A DNA stretch of 48,007 bases, from positions 1-48,007 of the forward strand of contig JAXHMM010000002.1 of the NCBI GenBank assembly GCA_034521445.1. Direction: 5' to 3'. The stretch comes from Balneolaceae bacterium. Lineage in GTDB: Bacteria; Bacteroidota; Rhodothermia; Balneolales; Balneolaceae. Positions within the stretch are counted from its first letter, which is position 1; every line of letters begins with the position of its first letter. This document shows, one piece after another, positions 9,481-19,598 of the stretch. The notes under the pieces are model-generated. The model was not told the DNA's origin. It saw only the letters and a program-made list of their open reading frames with translations, and searched no databases. The translations under genes and the position numbers were made by a program.

Positions 9481-9593
9481 GGTGTCCGAAATCTTAGGGT
9501 GGCGAATTGGAATCCCTGCCAAAGTTAGTATTCTGCGGCGCAATGGCAAAACAGTCCGCGCAGACCGGTTTCCCCTTTTTGCCGGCTGCTTTG

Positions 9594-9600
9594 TACCTTG
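9594..9600 (+). promoter_or_regulatory. candidate -7 element for the M14 peptidase gene
   Basis: TACCTTG here resembles the FCB-type TAnnTTTG element and lies about 30 bases before the ATG at 9630. If it is used, the transcript would start after the upstream in-frame TTG at 9507, which supports the 9630 start. No convincing -33 TTG was seen, so this is weak. Confidence 0.3.
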
Positions 9601-9629
9601 ACGACTCAACGCGAACCAAAGGGCAGGTG

Positions 9630-12600
9630 ATGAAAGCACGCAATTCAAACGGTTCAACGGGCATGCGAAAAGGGGACAGCCAAGAGGAAGCGAGGCGCCC
9701 AAGCGCCGGGGGGCTCTGCAGGAGCGGGGAACGGGTCGCTTCTCGAAGGAGTGCGGCCAGCCTGCCGGTCCTGCTGGCCTTGCTTCTGCTGGCGCTGGCT
9801 GTGGTCCCGGTGTCACCGGCGCAGGGGCAGTCCCGGCACAACTTGCTGCACGATCTTTACGGGCAGGGTTACCTGCTGGCTGACAGTGACGGGGACTCCC
9901 TTGCGGACGTGGTGCGGGGCCGCCTGGTGCTTTCCGACCGTCCCTCCGAGGAGCAGGTCATCACAGCGGCCAACCTGGCCGCACGCCTGGGTTACGAGAC
10001 CACCGCCATGGACCTGGATCTGCTCTGCAGCTACGGGTCCTGCCCGGAAGGCGAGGAAAGGCCCGCATTGTTGGTGGGTGACCCGCAGGCCTTTGGGCTG
10101 GACGTGGACGACCTGAGCCGCGCGCCCGGCCAGGGCAGCGTGCGCCGGGTGGAGCATCCCCATTTCCCGGGAGGCGCGGTGCTGGTGGACGGCTATGACG
10201 CCACCGGCCTGCTGGCCGCCGGCAACTACCTGAGCGGGCGCTACCCTGACCTGGACGAGCCTGGTTCGGGTACGTGGACCGAACTGAGGGAGCGGATCAA
10301 GGAGCTGGTCCGCGGCGATTCGGCCTCGGCAGCCGGAATTTCGCTGGAATCCTTTACCCTTTCTGACGGACGCAAGGGCGTAAGCCGCGCCTCCATGCGA
10401 CTGCAGACCGCTGACGTCTCCTCCTTTCGCAGACTGGCCGACAGCCTTTCCGGGGACGCCTCCGCCGCATGGCGCGGTGCCCTGGACGAAGCCTCGCTCT
10501 ACCGTCTCACCCTTGAGCTGGTCCACGGTGACAGCAGCCGTACCGTCCGCCTGGCCGCCGATGCCTCGCAGCCCGAACGGGAGGGCGGAGACCCGCAGGG
10601 CGGGGGCGATCCCGACTTCGCACTTCAGGAGTTCTATACCACAGGCGGCATCTACCGCGACACCAACGGCGACGAGGTGGCGGACGACCTGCAGGCCTAC
10701 ATCTCCTGGAACGGCACGAAAAATGCCGCTTCGCTGGTGCGCCTGGCCGCGAGGGTGGGACTGGAAACGGCGGGCATGCGCCTCCCGCTGGTTTATCCCG
10801 GCGGCGATGAACAGCATCCCGAAAACCTGGGTTTCCCGGTGATTATGGGCCCCGACGCCTACATCCTGGAACAGCTCCGCGGGAAGGGCGGCTTGCTGGA
10901 GAACGATTCGCAGCCGGGCGACGGCTACATCGAGTTTCTCACCGGTCGGATAGGCGACAAGAACGGGGTGGTCCTCTACGGTAGCGATGCCGCGGGAAGA
11001 GGCGCCGCGGCCGACTACCTGGCCCGGCGCTTGCCCTGGCAGTGGAATTACGGGAAAGGCGAGTGGAGGTTGGAGGAGACGCAGACCGGGGTGAGGCGCT
11101 TCCTGCAGGGTGTGGACGGCGCCGGACAGGTGGCCGCAGGCGTGGAGAAGCTGCGCACCTGGATGGAACGCCTGGAAGTCCAGCCCGAGGAGGTCTCCGT
11201 GCACCTGGCGGCCGAGGAAACCCCGCAGGGACTGGACGCCTTCCTGGAAGGCCTGATGGCCGAACGCTGGCCGGGGGCCAAACATCGGGCGCAGACCCGC
11301 GCCACCGGATTCGGGGTGGGGGATACAGTCTTCGCCGAGCAGGTGAGCTTTCCCTGGGAGGTGGACACCTTCTGGGAGCATTTCGAGCGTGAGGTGGAGC
11401 CTGAACTTGGACCCGCCTCCTTCGGACGTATTGAACTGCGTGTCAGCGAGGCGCCGCAGGTGCGCGACTCCCTGGCCGGGGTCATCCGCACCCGCCTCCG
11501 CGCGGCCGGCGTGCCGGAGGGCGCCGTTGAGGTGGAGGTGCTCTCGGCCTACAAGCAGGGCTACAGCTGGCTGGCCGACCGCATCATTCCCCGGTTGGAG
11601 GGTCGCGAAGTAGCCACCGTCCACATAGACTACCGCCACCTGCGCGACGCCGAGGAGATCAAATGGCAGGCCGCCGTCTCGCCCACGCGCTGGCTGCAGG
11701 AGATCTACCCCATCGACGGGGTGATGACCCGCCGGCTGGGCGTGGCTGACTCGGCCATTACCTTCAGGCCCTTTTACGGGCAGGAGGGACCCACCTACCG
11801 GCTGGCCGCCCTGGATGCGGCGGGGGACACGCTGCTGGCCGACACCTTCAACCCCCGCTACACGGTGCGTTCCTACTTCGACCACTTTCCCAAATACGAC
11901 TCGGTGCGGGTCACCACCGGCTGGGTGGAGGCGGATATCGACGGCCGCAAGCTGCTCAACCGCCGCATACGCACCGACATCGAGGCCTTCTGGGACCACC
12001 TGCAGGGGAGCACCTACCCGAAGATCGTCGACTATGTGATGGATATCCAGGAGGGGCGGCCTGACGAAGACCTGGCGCCCTTTTTCGATGCCTTCCGCCT
12101 GGACGTTACGCTCAGCGAGCCTGACTACCAGATCGGCTTCCTTCGGGAGCAGATCTCCAGCACGGAGGCCCTGCACGAGGATCTCTATTTCGAAACCCTG
12201 CTGCTCTTCGACCTGATCGGCAACCGCTACGGGGTGGGGGGACTCGACTACCCGGGGCGGATCCTGCCCTTCATCCACCCGCCGGAGCATGGGCAGCCCG
12301 GCCGCGCCTCCATCTCGCTGACCGGAAAGCAGGAGGCGCGTCCCCGCCTGGAACTGCGCTACCGCGAGTCAGGAGGAGAAACCCGCGAGTTGAGCTATAC
12401 GCTTCCCAACGCCCCGGTGGAGGACCCGGTGCTGCGCGCCGTGAAGGTGCGTGAGAGCTACGAGGGAGTCGGGGGACTCTATTTCGAGGTTCCGGTGGAT
12501 ACCGCAGACAATCCCTACCCGGGGCTGAAGGAGCGAGACCCGGAGTATGCCATCGACCGCACCTTCGTCTCCGCTGAACGGGTACGCGGCATAATCGCCG

Positions 12601-13946
12601 CACTGGGCGACCTCCATGAGGCCGGACTCTTCCGGCAAACACTGTCCTGGGACCGCGTGGAGGAGGTGGGCTTCCGCTTCACGAAGGACGACAGCCTGCT
12701 TGACCCGGAGCCGCTGGTGCTGCGCCGCAGCGCCGCGCCCGCCTCCACCGAACCGCCGGCCCTGCCAGATGTGGGTGCATTTACGTACGAGGGACAAAAC
12801 CTGGTGCAGTGGCAGCACGCCATCTCCCCGGAGGAGAACAATCGCATCATGGCGCGCATGAACACCTTTGACAATATTTCGGTCTACCACGCGGCCACCT
12901 CTCTGTTGGGCAACGAGGTCTTTGCCATGGACCTGCTGCCGCCCACGCCCTCGACCTACCGCTCGCAGGCCAAGATGAACGCTCTCAAGCCCACGCTATT
13001 TATCTCCGGGCGGCAGCACGCCAACGAGTTCTCCTCCACCAGCCATATGCTAAAGCTGGCCGAAAAGGTGGCCACCGATTCCACCTACCGCCGCTACCTG
13101 GACCGCGTCAACCTGGTGCTGCACCCGGTGACCAACCCAGACGGGGCGGAGCTCTCTATTGCCCTTCATGAGCTCAACCCCTACCACATGAACCACGCAG
13201 CCTACCTGGGTCCCTTGGGCGTGGACATCCCGCGCGACCAGAATCAGCGCGACCCGCGCTACGAGGTGGCGAAAGTTCGCAGGGTAATCCACCAGGCCTG
13301 GCTGCCCGATATCTACATCAATATGCACGGCTACCCGCCCCACGAGTGGGTGCAGTATTTCGCCGGCTACAGCGCCTGGATGACCGGCCGCGAGCGCGGG
13401 CCCAACTCCAACAACTACTGGATCCCGCGGGGCTATTTCCTGACCGGTTTCAACTGGTACGACCACGAGGACCATCCCTTCAACAAGGAGCTCTCCTTTG
13501 CCCTCCTAGACTCCATAAGTACCAGGGTCAACGACGTGCCCGCCATGCGCCGGGTAAACGAGGAGATGCAGCGGCGCTACCGCAAGTACCGCTCGCAGGA
13601 GGACGCCTACGGGGAGTTCTACCGGAACGGCTTGTGGGTGAACGCCCCGCTCGAGGGACGCACCTTCACCGGTTCAGGCTTCTCCGATCCCGACATCACC
13701 TACTTCACCCTCACCTCGGAGGCGCCGGACGAGCCGGCACGGGACGACTGGATGGAGATGAACGCAGCGGCCGGACTGGCCCACAGCACGGCGGTGCTGC
13801 AGTACCTCTACCATGGGCTGAGCGGCATGGAGATCGAAGCGGAGATGGAGTCAGGCCGGGTGCGCAGGGCGCGCTACCGGGTCAAGCCGGTATTGCCGGA
13901 GAAGTTTCACCGTCTGCGGCAGGAGAAGGAGGAGGATGGGAGCTGA
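9630..13946 (+). CDS. very large secreted M14-family zinc carboxypeptidase-like protein
   Basis: 1438 residues from the ATG at 9630; in-frame ATG 9663 is also possible. The hydrophobic signal segment LPVLLALLLLALAVVPVSPA lies about 45 residues in, an unusually long n-region. The N-terminal third contains two copies of a module, each with a Ca-loop-like motif (DSDGDSLADVV and DTNGDEVADDL) followed by a LAARLG(Y)ET-type helix. The middle 600 residues are unassigned. The C-terminus is an M14 peptidase: HxxE in GRQHANE (H1130, E1133), the NPDGAE loop, third zinc His 1233 in NMHGYPPH, and catalytic Glu near 1364 (FTLTSEAP). It is convergent with the next gene (9 bases apart). An exported peptidase is secure; the specificity is unknown. 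Confidence 0.85.
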   Translation: MKARNSNGSTGMRKGDSQEEARRPSAGGLCRSGERVASRRSAASLPVLLALLLLALAVVPVSPAQGQSRHNLLHDLYGQGYLLADSDGDSLADVVRGRLVLSDRPSEEQVITAANLAARLGYETTAMDLDLLCSYGSCPEGEERPALLVGDPQAFGLDVDDLSRAPGQGSVRRVEHPHFPGGAVLVDGYDATGLLAAGNYLSGRYPDLDEPGSGTWTELRERIKELVRGDSASAAGISLESFTLSDGRKGVSRASMRLQTADVSSFRRLADSLSGDASAAWRGALDEASLYRLTLELVHGDSSRTVRLAADASQPEREGGDPQGGGDPDFALQEFYTTGGIYRDTNGDEVADDLQAYISWNGTKNAASLVRLAARVGLETAGMRLPLVYPGGDEQHPENLGFPVIMGPDAYILEQLRGKGGLLENDSQPGDGYIEFLTGRIGDKNGVVLYGSDAAGRGAAADYLARRLPWQWNYGKGEWRLEETQTGVRRFLQGVDGAGQVAAGVEKLRTWMERLEVQPEEVSVHLAAEETPQGLDAFLEGLMAERWPGAKHRAQTRATGFGVGDTVFAEQVSFPWEVDTFWEHFEREVEPELGPASFGRIELRVSEAPQVRDSLAGVIRTRLRAAGVPEGAVEVEVLSAYKQGYSWLADRIIPRLEGREVATVHIDYRHLRDAEEIKWQAAVSPTRWLQEIYPIDGVMTRRLGVADSAITFRPFYGQEGPTYRLAALDAAGDTLLADTFNPRYTVRSYFDHFPKYDSVRVTTGWVEADIDGRKLLNRRIRTDIEAFWDHLQGSTYPKIVDYVMDIQEGRPDEDLAPFFDAFRLDVTLSEPDYQIGFLREQISSTEALHEDLYFETLLLFDLIGNRYGVGGLDYPGRILPFIHPPEHGQPGRASISLTGKQEARPRLELRYRESGGETRELSYTLPNAPVEDPVLRAVKVRESYEGVGGLYFEVPVDTADNPYPGLKERDPEYAIDRTFVSAERVRGIIAALGDLHEAGLFRQTLSWDRVEEVGFRFTKDDSLLDPEPLVLRRSAAPASTEPPALPDVGAFTYEGQNLVQWQHAISPEENNRIMARMNTFDNISVYHAATSLLGNEVFAMDLLPPTPSTYRSQAKMNALKPTLFISGRQHANEFSSTSHMLKLAEKVATDSTYRRYLDRVNLVLHPVTNPDGAELSIALHELNPYHMNHAAYLGPLGVDIPRDQNQRDPRYEVAKVRRVIHQAWLPDIYINMHGYPPHEWVQYFAGYSAWMTGRERGPNSNNYWIPRGYFLTGFNWYDHEDHPFNKELSFALLDSISTRVNDVPAMRRVNEEMQRRYRKYRSQEDAYGEFYRNGLWVNAPLEGRTFTGSGFSDPDITYFTLTSEAPDEPARDDWMEMNAAAGLAHSTAVLQYLYHGLSGMEIEAEMESGRVRRARYRVKPVLPEKFHRLRQEKEEDGS

Positions 13947-13955
13947 AGGCCCGGA

Positions 13956-14849
13956 TCAGTTGCCGGGCAGCTGCCAGATGTCCACGCGGTTCAGGGCGAT
14001 GTAGGGCACGGCCACCCGGTTGCGCCGGGTGTCGATGCCGATGTCGGCGGGGCGTCCGGGCAACTCTATATAAACCCGGTCGGTTCCGTCGCTGAGCACG
14101 TGCAGGCTGGAGTCGGCCTGGCTGGCGGCGATGAGCCGGTTGTAGCGGAATTCGATGCCGTCGAAGTTGCCGCCGCTCTGCGCTTCGGCAAAAACCACGG
14201 GCTCCGGCCCGTCTGCCAGGGCATAGAAGGTGCGTAATCCTCCCCAGGGGGCCAGCACCAGCTCACCTGTGGCGGGGTTGCGGGTGATTCCGTTGGGAGG
14301 GGCCTCAAGGGAGTCCACCGCGCCGGTGACCTGCAAATTCTGGATACGGTAAACGGTGGCGTTGCCCGTGTCGGTCACGTAGATGGCACCGTCGGAGCCC
14401 TCGGTGACGTCGTTCAGAAAGCCGGGAGTGTAGCGGCGGAAGTCCACGAAGGCAAGCTGGTTGCCGCTTTCGCGGTGGAAGGCGTGCACGCCCAGCACAT
14501 CGGCTACCCAGAGGGTGTCGCCGGAGATATACATGCCCCGGGGGGCGTGCAGGGGCGCCTGGTCCGTGCCTGATATGAAGAGCATGCTGGCGATCTCCCC
14601 GTCCGGACGGACAGTGGAAATGTAGCCGTTGGAGTCCTGCGCGCTGCCTCCCCCGTTGAAGCTGGAGACGAACCAGAGGTCCTGCTGCGGGTCGTAGCGC
14701 ACAGCCTCTGGCTGGTTGAAACCCTCCACGGCGTGCAGGCGGTCCTCGACGGTCTGCACCTGGTTCCAGGAGGGACCCTCCTGTGAGCAGGCCGCAAGGG
14801 CCAGGCAGGTTGAGAAAAAAATCAAAAGGGAGCGGGAAAGCGCATTCAT
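13956..14849 (-). CDS. NHL/SMP-30-like beta-propeller lipoprotein
   Basis: 297 residues from the ATG at 14849. This start directly gives a lipoprotein signal, IFFSTCLALAAC, with Cys at 21; the longer frame from 14924 would bury it. The mature part is a run of propeller-blade motifs: PEAVRYDPQQDLWFVSSF, APRGMYISGDTLWVADVLGVHAF, LNDVTEGSDGAIYVTDTGNATVYRI, and a final blade with PADIGIDTRRNRVAVPY. These patterns are typical of NHL or SMP-30/gluconolactonase-like six-bladed propellers. No catalytic metal site could be assigned with confidence, so a binding or structural role is as likely as lactonase activity. It is anchored in the envelope by inference. Confidence 0.82.
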   Translation of the reverse strand: MNALSRSLLIFFSTCLALAACSQEGPSWNQVQTVEDRLHAVEGFNQPEAVRYDPQQDLWFVSSFNGGGSAQDSNGYISTVRPDGEIASMLFISGTDQAPLHAPRGMYISGDTLWVADVLGVHAFHRESGNQLAFVDFRRYTPGFLNDVTEGSDGAIYVTDTGNATVYRIQNLQVTGAVDSLEAPPNGITRNPATGELVLAPWGGLRTFYALADGPEPVVFAEAQSGGNFDGIEFRYNRLIAASQADSSLHVLSDGTDRVYIELPGRPADIGIDTRRNRVAVPYIALNRVDIWQLPGN

Positions 14850-14968
14850 GGGTACCGTTCTACAATTGGTGTTGCCGAGGAAGTAAACTGTACACAAGAA
14901 AGTTGAAAATATGGAGATATACAACGCCCTGGCGTCCAGACCGGAGCCGCTCGGCAGCCTCCCGAAGC

Positions 14969-17799
14969 TTAGCGGTCGCTCTCCTGGAGCTCGTGCAGGC
15001 GCACCGGTTCGCCGTAGCCCAGTCCCTGAAGCCGCTCAAGCTGCGTATCGGCGTCGCCTACCACCAGCCAGTGCATGCGGGCAGGGTTGACGTAGCGCTC
15101 GGCCAGTTCGCGGATGCGTTCGACGGTCATCTCCCGGACCACCTCCTCGCGCTGGCGGACATAGTCGTAGGGCCAGCCGTAGGCGCTGATATCCTGGAGC
15201 ATGCCCAGTTTGGCGCCCAGCGTCTCAAAGGCGCGGGCGTTGCTCTTGAGCAGGAAGCTCTTGGTGGTGGCCAGGTCCTCTTCGCTGAAGGTGTCGGGGT
15301 AATCAGCCAGAATTTGCCGGATAAGCTCGGCCGATTCGTAGGTTACGTTGCTGCGCACGCCTGTGGAGATGGTGAAAGGCCCGCGCAGTTCCGAGCCCCC
15401 GAAGCCGGAACCGATGCCATAGGTATAGCCTTTACCCTCCCGCAGCTCCTGCGTGAGTCGGGAGGCGAAACCCCCGCCGCCCAGTATGTAATTCATTACC
15501 GTGGCGGGGTAGTGGTCGGGGTGCGTCTCGGCCAGTGCGGGGTAGCCGATGCGCAGCTGCGACTGCACCGCGCCGGGCACGTCGTAGAACCAGACGGTGG
15601 AAGACTCCGGCGCCTCAGGTACGGTATAGTCTGGCAGGGTCACCTCGCGCGCCTGCCAGCCCTGATCAAGTCCCTCCAGGGAGGCAAGTACATCCTGGCG
15701 CTCCACGTCACCCGCCACGTGGAAGCGGGCCAGGGAGGGGGAGAGTTTCTGCCGGTAGTGGGTTTTTAGATCGTCCAGCGTAATAGCGCGCACCGACGCT
15801 TCTGTGCCCAGGGCGTTGTGGGAGAGAATGTGCTCCTCCCCATAGACCAGGCGATTCCAGGCGTTGCCGGCCACACTGCCGGGATTGGCCTGCTGCTGCA
15901 CGAGGGCGTTGAGGGTCTGCTGGCGCGCCAGCTCAAACTCCGTAGAATCCCAGCGTGGTTCCAGCAGCATTTCGCGCACCAGGTCCATCGTGGACCCGTA
16001 GTTGCGGGCCAGGGTGGTACCGGTGATGCTGAAGGACTCGCGACCTGCGCTCACATTGATCGAGGCGCCCAGCAGGTCGATGGCCTTCTCAAGCTCAGCA
16101 GGGGTACGGTCCCGCGTACCCTTGTTCATTAGTTCGGCGGTGAGGCTGGCCACGCCCGGCAAGGCGGGATCGTCCAGCAGCAGCCCCCCTTTCATGCGCA
16201 GGGTGAACTGCACCAGGGGGAGCTCGTCGCTGGCGATGCCGTAGACCTCCATGCCGTTGTCCAGCTGCTCTTCCCAGACCTCCGGCACGCGCGTCTGGGG
16301 CGCCTCCCCGTAGGGCGGCTCCACTGTGCGGTCAAAGGTGGAGGGGGTGCGCTCGTAATCGGCTTCTGCAGAGAGATCAAAGCCCTCCTCGGCGCCCATG
16401 ACAATCTCTTCTTCCTGAACTTCAGCACGCTCTGCACCGGCCAGGGCCAGTTCCGACTCGCCCCGGGGTACGAAACTGGTAGCCACGTAGTGGCGGCCTT
16501 TCAGGTAGGATTCGTAGACGCGCATTACATCTCCGCGGTCAACCTCCATGATACGGCGGATGTCCTCGTTCACGTAGCCGGGGTCGCCCGCAAAAATGTT
16601 GTACTGGGCCAGCTGGAAGGCCTTGCCCAGCACGCTGGAGAGTCCCTGGTAGAAATTGGTCTCCTGTCCAGCCTTGATACGCTGCAGGTCGTCGGCGGCC
16701 ACGCCCTCCTCCTCGAAGCGGGCGAAGGCGCGGTCGACGGAGGCGCGCACGGTGTCGAGATCCGTACCGCTGTAGGCCTGGATGCCCAGCTGCATGGAGC
16801 CGGCCAGCTCGGAGGTGGAGTGGTACATGGATACGCCGGGTGCCACCTGCTCCTCCTCGACCAGCACCTGCTGGAAGGGGGAGGACTTGCCGTCTGTGAG
16901 CAACTGCGCCAGTACGGCCAAGGGGTAGGCGTCGGGGTGGTACTGCTCGACGGTGGGCCAGGTCATGGTGAGGCGCGGCGATCGCGCGAAATTATCTTCG
17001 TGGTAGAGGCTGGGACTCTCAGCCAGTTCCGGCTTGGGAGCTTCCAGCGAGGCGATCTCCTCTCCACGCGGGATCTCAGCGAAGTACTTCTCCACCCAGG
17101 CGCGCGCCTGCTCGGTGTCGAAATCCCCTGCCACCACCAGTGTGGCGTTGTTGGGCACATACCAGCGGGTGTAGAAATTCCTGACGTCCTGCAGGGTGGC
17201 ATTCTGTAGATCCTCAAGCGAGCCGATCACCTGCCAGCTGTAGGGATGGCTTTCCGGGTAGAGGTTTCTGTCGATGACATAGCTGGTGTGTCCGTAGGGC
17301 TGGTTGTCGACACCCTGCCTCTTTTCGTTCTTGACCACCTGCTTCTCCTTGGCCAGCACCGGTTCGGTGACGGTGTTGATGAACCATCCCAGCTTGTCGG
17401 CCTCCGCCCAGAGCATCTTCTCCAGGGCGTCGTTGGGCACGGTCTGGAAGTAGTTGGTGCGGTCGCGGCTGGTGGAGCCGTTGGCGCCCGAGCCGCCTAC
17501 ACGGCTGGAGAGGCGGTCGAGTCCCCCGCGCCCCAGGTTCTCCGACTCCAGGAAGAGAGATGCTCGAAGAGGTGGGCGAAGCCGGTGCGTCCCGCCTCCT
17601 CGCGGGCCGAACCCACATGAAAGGTGAGCGCCACAGCCGCCACAGGGTCGGAGCGGTCGGTGTGGAATATCACCTCCAGCCCGTTGTCCAGGGTGAATTT
17701 CTCGTAATTAATGCCGAGTTCAGGCGTGGGTTCGCCGGTCGAACAGGAGACGAGCAGCAGGGCGGGCAGCAGCAGGAGGGTGGAGAAAAGGCGTTTCAT
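14969..17799 (-). CDS. two-domain M16 (pitrilysin-type) zinc metallopeptidase lipoprotein, frameshifted once
   Basis: About 943 residues after restoring one base. The lipoprotein signal is MKRLFSTLLLLPALLLVSC (Cys 19). The M16 active-site motif HxxEH appears as HLFEH, and the frame is lost directly after it at about 17554-17560. In the adjacent frame the normal continuation follows (LFLESENLGRGGL, VGGSGANGSTSRDRTNYF, VPNDALEKMLWAEADK), so the gene resumes seamlessly. The second half repeats the fold without zinc ligands (NGMEVYGIASDELPLVQFTLRMKGG), as in two-domain M16 proteins. These proteases degrade peptides in the periplasm. The position of the break, inside the catalytic motif region, would abolish activity if real. 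A one-base consensus error is the simpler reading. Confidence 0.85.
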
Positions 17800-17895
17800 A
17801 GGGAGAAGTCAGGTTCAGTGATGACGGAGGGGTACGGCGTGGACACGGCCGAAGATATGCGTGTCGACGGCATACGCTTGCCGGTTGGAATGGTT

Positions 17896-17927
17896 CCAAG
17901 GTAGGACGGGGGAGGTTGTAAAGCAAT
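17896..17927 (-). promoter_or_regulatory. candidate FCB-type promoter for the M16 peptidase gene
   Basis: On the minus strand ATTG (17927-17924) is followed after 20 bases by TACCTTGG (17903-17896), resembling TTG-N17-23-TAnnTTTG. It leaves an untranslated leader of about 90 bases before the ATG at 17799. Confidence 0.4.
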
Positions 17928-19099
17928 CAGCCTTCGTCGTCCGCTTCCCATGGTTCCGATCGCGGCTGACCGGAGGGATAGCTGCCCAGCACCCGAAGCA
18001 TGCCCGCCCTCAATTCCATCTCATCCAGGGCTTCCCGCACAGGTGTTTCCGCAGCGTTGCCCTCAATGTCCAGGTAAAAACGGTATTTCCAGGGACGGTT
18101 GGGACGGGGACGCGATTCCAGTTTGGTCATGTTGATATGTGCATCTCCCAGGACCTGCAGGCATTTCAAAAGTTGTCCCTCCCGATGGTCGGTTTCCAGC
18201 AGGAGGGAGGTCTTGGCCGGAATCTGGGGGTCGCAACGGACGGGTTCCGGGGCCACAACGACAAATCTTGTGAAGTTGCCGGACTGGTTGGCCAGATCAT
18301 GCTTCAGGATGACAAGTCCGTAGCGTTTCGCCGCTTGGGCGCCGGCGACGGCGGCCTGGGATAGATCACCGTCTTCCAGCACCTTCCGTGCGGCCTTGGC
18401 GGTATCGATGTACGATTCCACCCTGCAGCGATTCAGTCCACCCAGGAAGCGGCTGCATTGGGCGATGGCCTGCGGATGGGAGATAATGCGCCGAATGCTT
18501 TCGAGGGGTACGTCCTGGGGGGCCATGAGGCAGTGGACCACCCTCAGGATCTCCTCTCCCGTTATGTGCAGATTCCCGTTGCCCAGGATATCGTAGGTGT
18601 CGTTGATGGAGCCGGCGGTGGTGTTCTCAACCGGCAGGATGGCCACGTCGCACGCCCCCTCCGATACCGCGTCGGCCGCCTCATGAAAGGTATCGTAGCC
18701 GTAGCAGGCAACCTCGCCGTATCGCTCGCGGAAATGACGCATGGCCGCCATATGACTGTAGGCGCCGTCGGTACCCTGGTAGGCCACCCTCAGATGCGCG
18801 GCCTGCCCCTCCCGGTTCTGGTGATCCAGCAGCGAGTGGTGCTGGTAGCGTACGGAGTGTTCCAGGATCTCCCGGAACAGTTCTTCCGCGAAATGGCGGT
18901 CAAGTCCACGTTCCCGGGCCAACTCCGATACCTTGTTGAGGAGCTCGTTCTCGCGTTCGGTGTCCCGAATCTCACGGCTGTTTTCCAGTTTCAGATCGGA
19001 TACCCGGCGGACCATTTCGTGGCGCTTTGCCAGGGTTTCGATCAGGTTCCGGTCAAGCCGGTCCAGCTGCTTGCGTATGCGTTCCAACTCATTGTTCAT
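17927..19099 (-). CDS. pheA: chorismate mutase / prephenate dehydratase (P-protein)
   Basis: 390 residues, the normal length of a fused P-protein, which converts chorismate to prephenate and then to phenylpyruvate for phenylalanine synthesis. Residues 1-90 are an AroQ chorismate mutase helix bundle (RKQLDRLDRNLIETLAKRHE with the catalytic Arg/Lys pattern). Residues about 105-285 are prephenate dehydratase (YQGTDGAYSHMAA, PVENTTAGSINDTYD, and catalytic NFTRFVVV). Residues about 295-370 are an ACT regulatory domain ending in ESRP, the phenylalanine-binding motif, so feedback inhibition by Phe is expected. It is the last gene of a three-gene minus-strand run, 28 bases after the membrane-protein gene. 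There is no room for an attenuator directly upstream. Confidence 0.96.
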   Translation of the reverse strand: MNNELERIRKQLDRLDRNLIETLAKRHEMVRRVSDLKLENSREIRDTERENELLNKVSELARERGLDRHFAEELFREILEHSVRYQHHSLLDHQNREGQAAHLRVAYQGTDGAYSHMAAMRHFRERYGEVACYGYDTFHEAADAVSEGACDVAILPVENTTAGSINDTYDILGNGNLHITGEEILRVVHCLMAPQDVPLESIRRIISHPQAIAQCSRFLGGLNRCRVESYIDTAKAARKVLEDGDLSQAAVAGAQAAKRYGLVILKHDLANQSGNFTRFVVVAPEPVRCDPQIPAKTSLLLETDHREGQLLKCLQVLGDAHINMTKLESRPRPNRPWKYRFYLDIEGNAAETPVREALDEMELRAGMLRVLGSYPSGQPRSEPWEADDEG

Positions 19100-19127
19100 G
19101 GGATGCCGGTGGGGCTATGTGCTATCA

Positions 19128-19598
19128 TCAGGTCGCTTCGGCGTCTTTTGAAGCACCGCCGCCTTCCAGCAGGGGGTGCCGCCAGGTAAAGGCCAGGGCG
19201 AGCACCGCACCGAGGGTGAGAATGCCCGGCGCCAGCAGGGGACTGCTCCCGAACAGGGCGTGTCCCATCGCCTCCCAAAAACCGGCGCTGGGCCGGATTT
19301 CTACCTCGAAGAGGTAATTGTGGTACAGATGCTCGTAGACCCCGAATGCTCCGCCTGCCGTGATGAGTACCATTAACAGGCGGTGGCTCTTCAGCAGGGA
19401 GGGAGTGGCTCGAAACCAGACCGCGGCCACCGAGGCGAGTCCCGCTCCACAGAGCACAAAGGGCAGCCACTGCATGAGGCTCCCCGTGTGTTCGGAAAAG
19501 ATCAGCTCCGGGATGGTCCCGGCAAAGACCAGGGCCGAAAGGCCCAGCAGAAATCGCCGGAACCAGGCGATCTCGGAACTTGGACCGGTCGCGGTCAT
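19128..19598 (-). CDS. small integral membrane protein, unknown function
   Basis: 156 residues with four to five likely membrane segments: FLLGLSALVFAGTIPELIF, WLPFVLCGAGLASVAAVWF, LLMVLITAGGAFGVYEHLYH, and APGILTLGAVLALAFTW. The motif YEHLYHNYLFEVEIRP lies between segments, where the His/Glu residues could be functional, but I do not recognise a family. Its start overlaps the end of the upstream HHH-lipoprotein gene by 4 bases (ATGA), so the two are almost certainly translated from one message. pheA follows 28 bases downstream. No link to aromatic amino acid synthesis is evident beyond position. Confidence 0.75.
   Translation of the reverse strand: MTATGPSSEIAWFRRFLLGLSALVFAGTIPELIFSEHTGSLMQWLPFVLCGAGLASVAAVWFRATPSLLKSHRLLMVLITAGGAFGVYEHLYHNYLFEVEIRPSAGFWEAMGHALFGSSPLLAPGILTLGAVLALAFTWRHPLLEGGGASKDAEAT

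Noticed and set aside
9813-12290. An 825-residue open frame on the minus strand
   Set aside because: It is antisense to the M14 peptidase gene, has no recognisable motifs, and arises from GC-rich codon third positions in the real gene.
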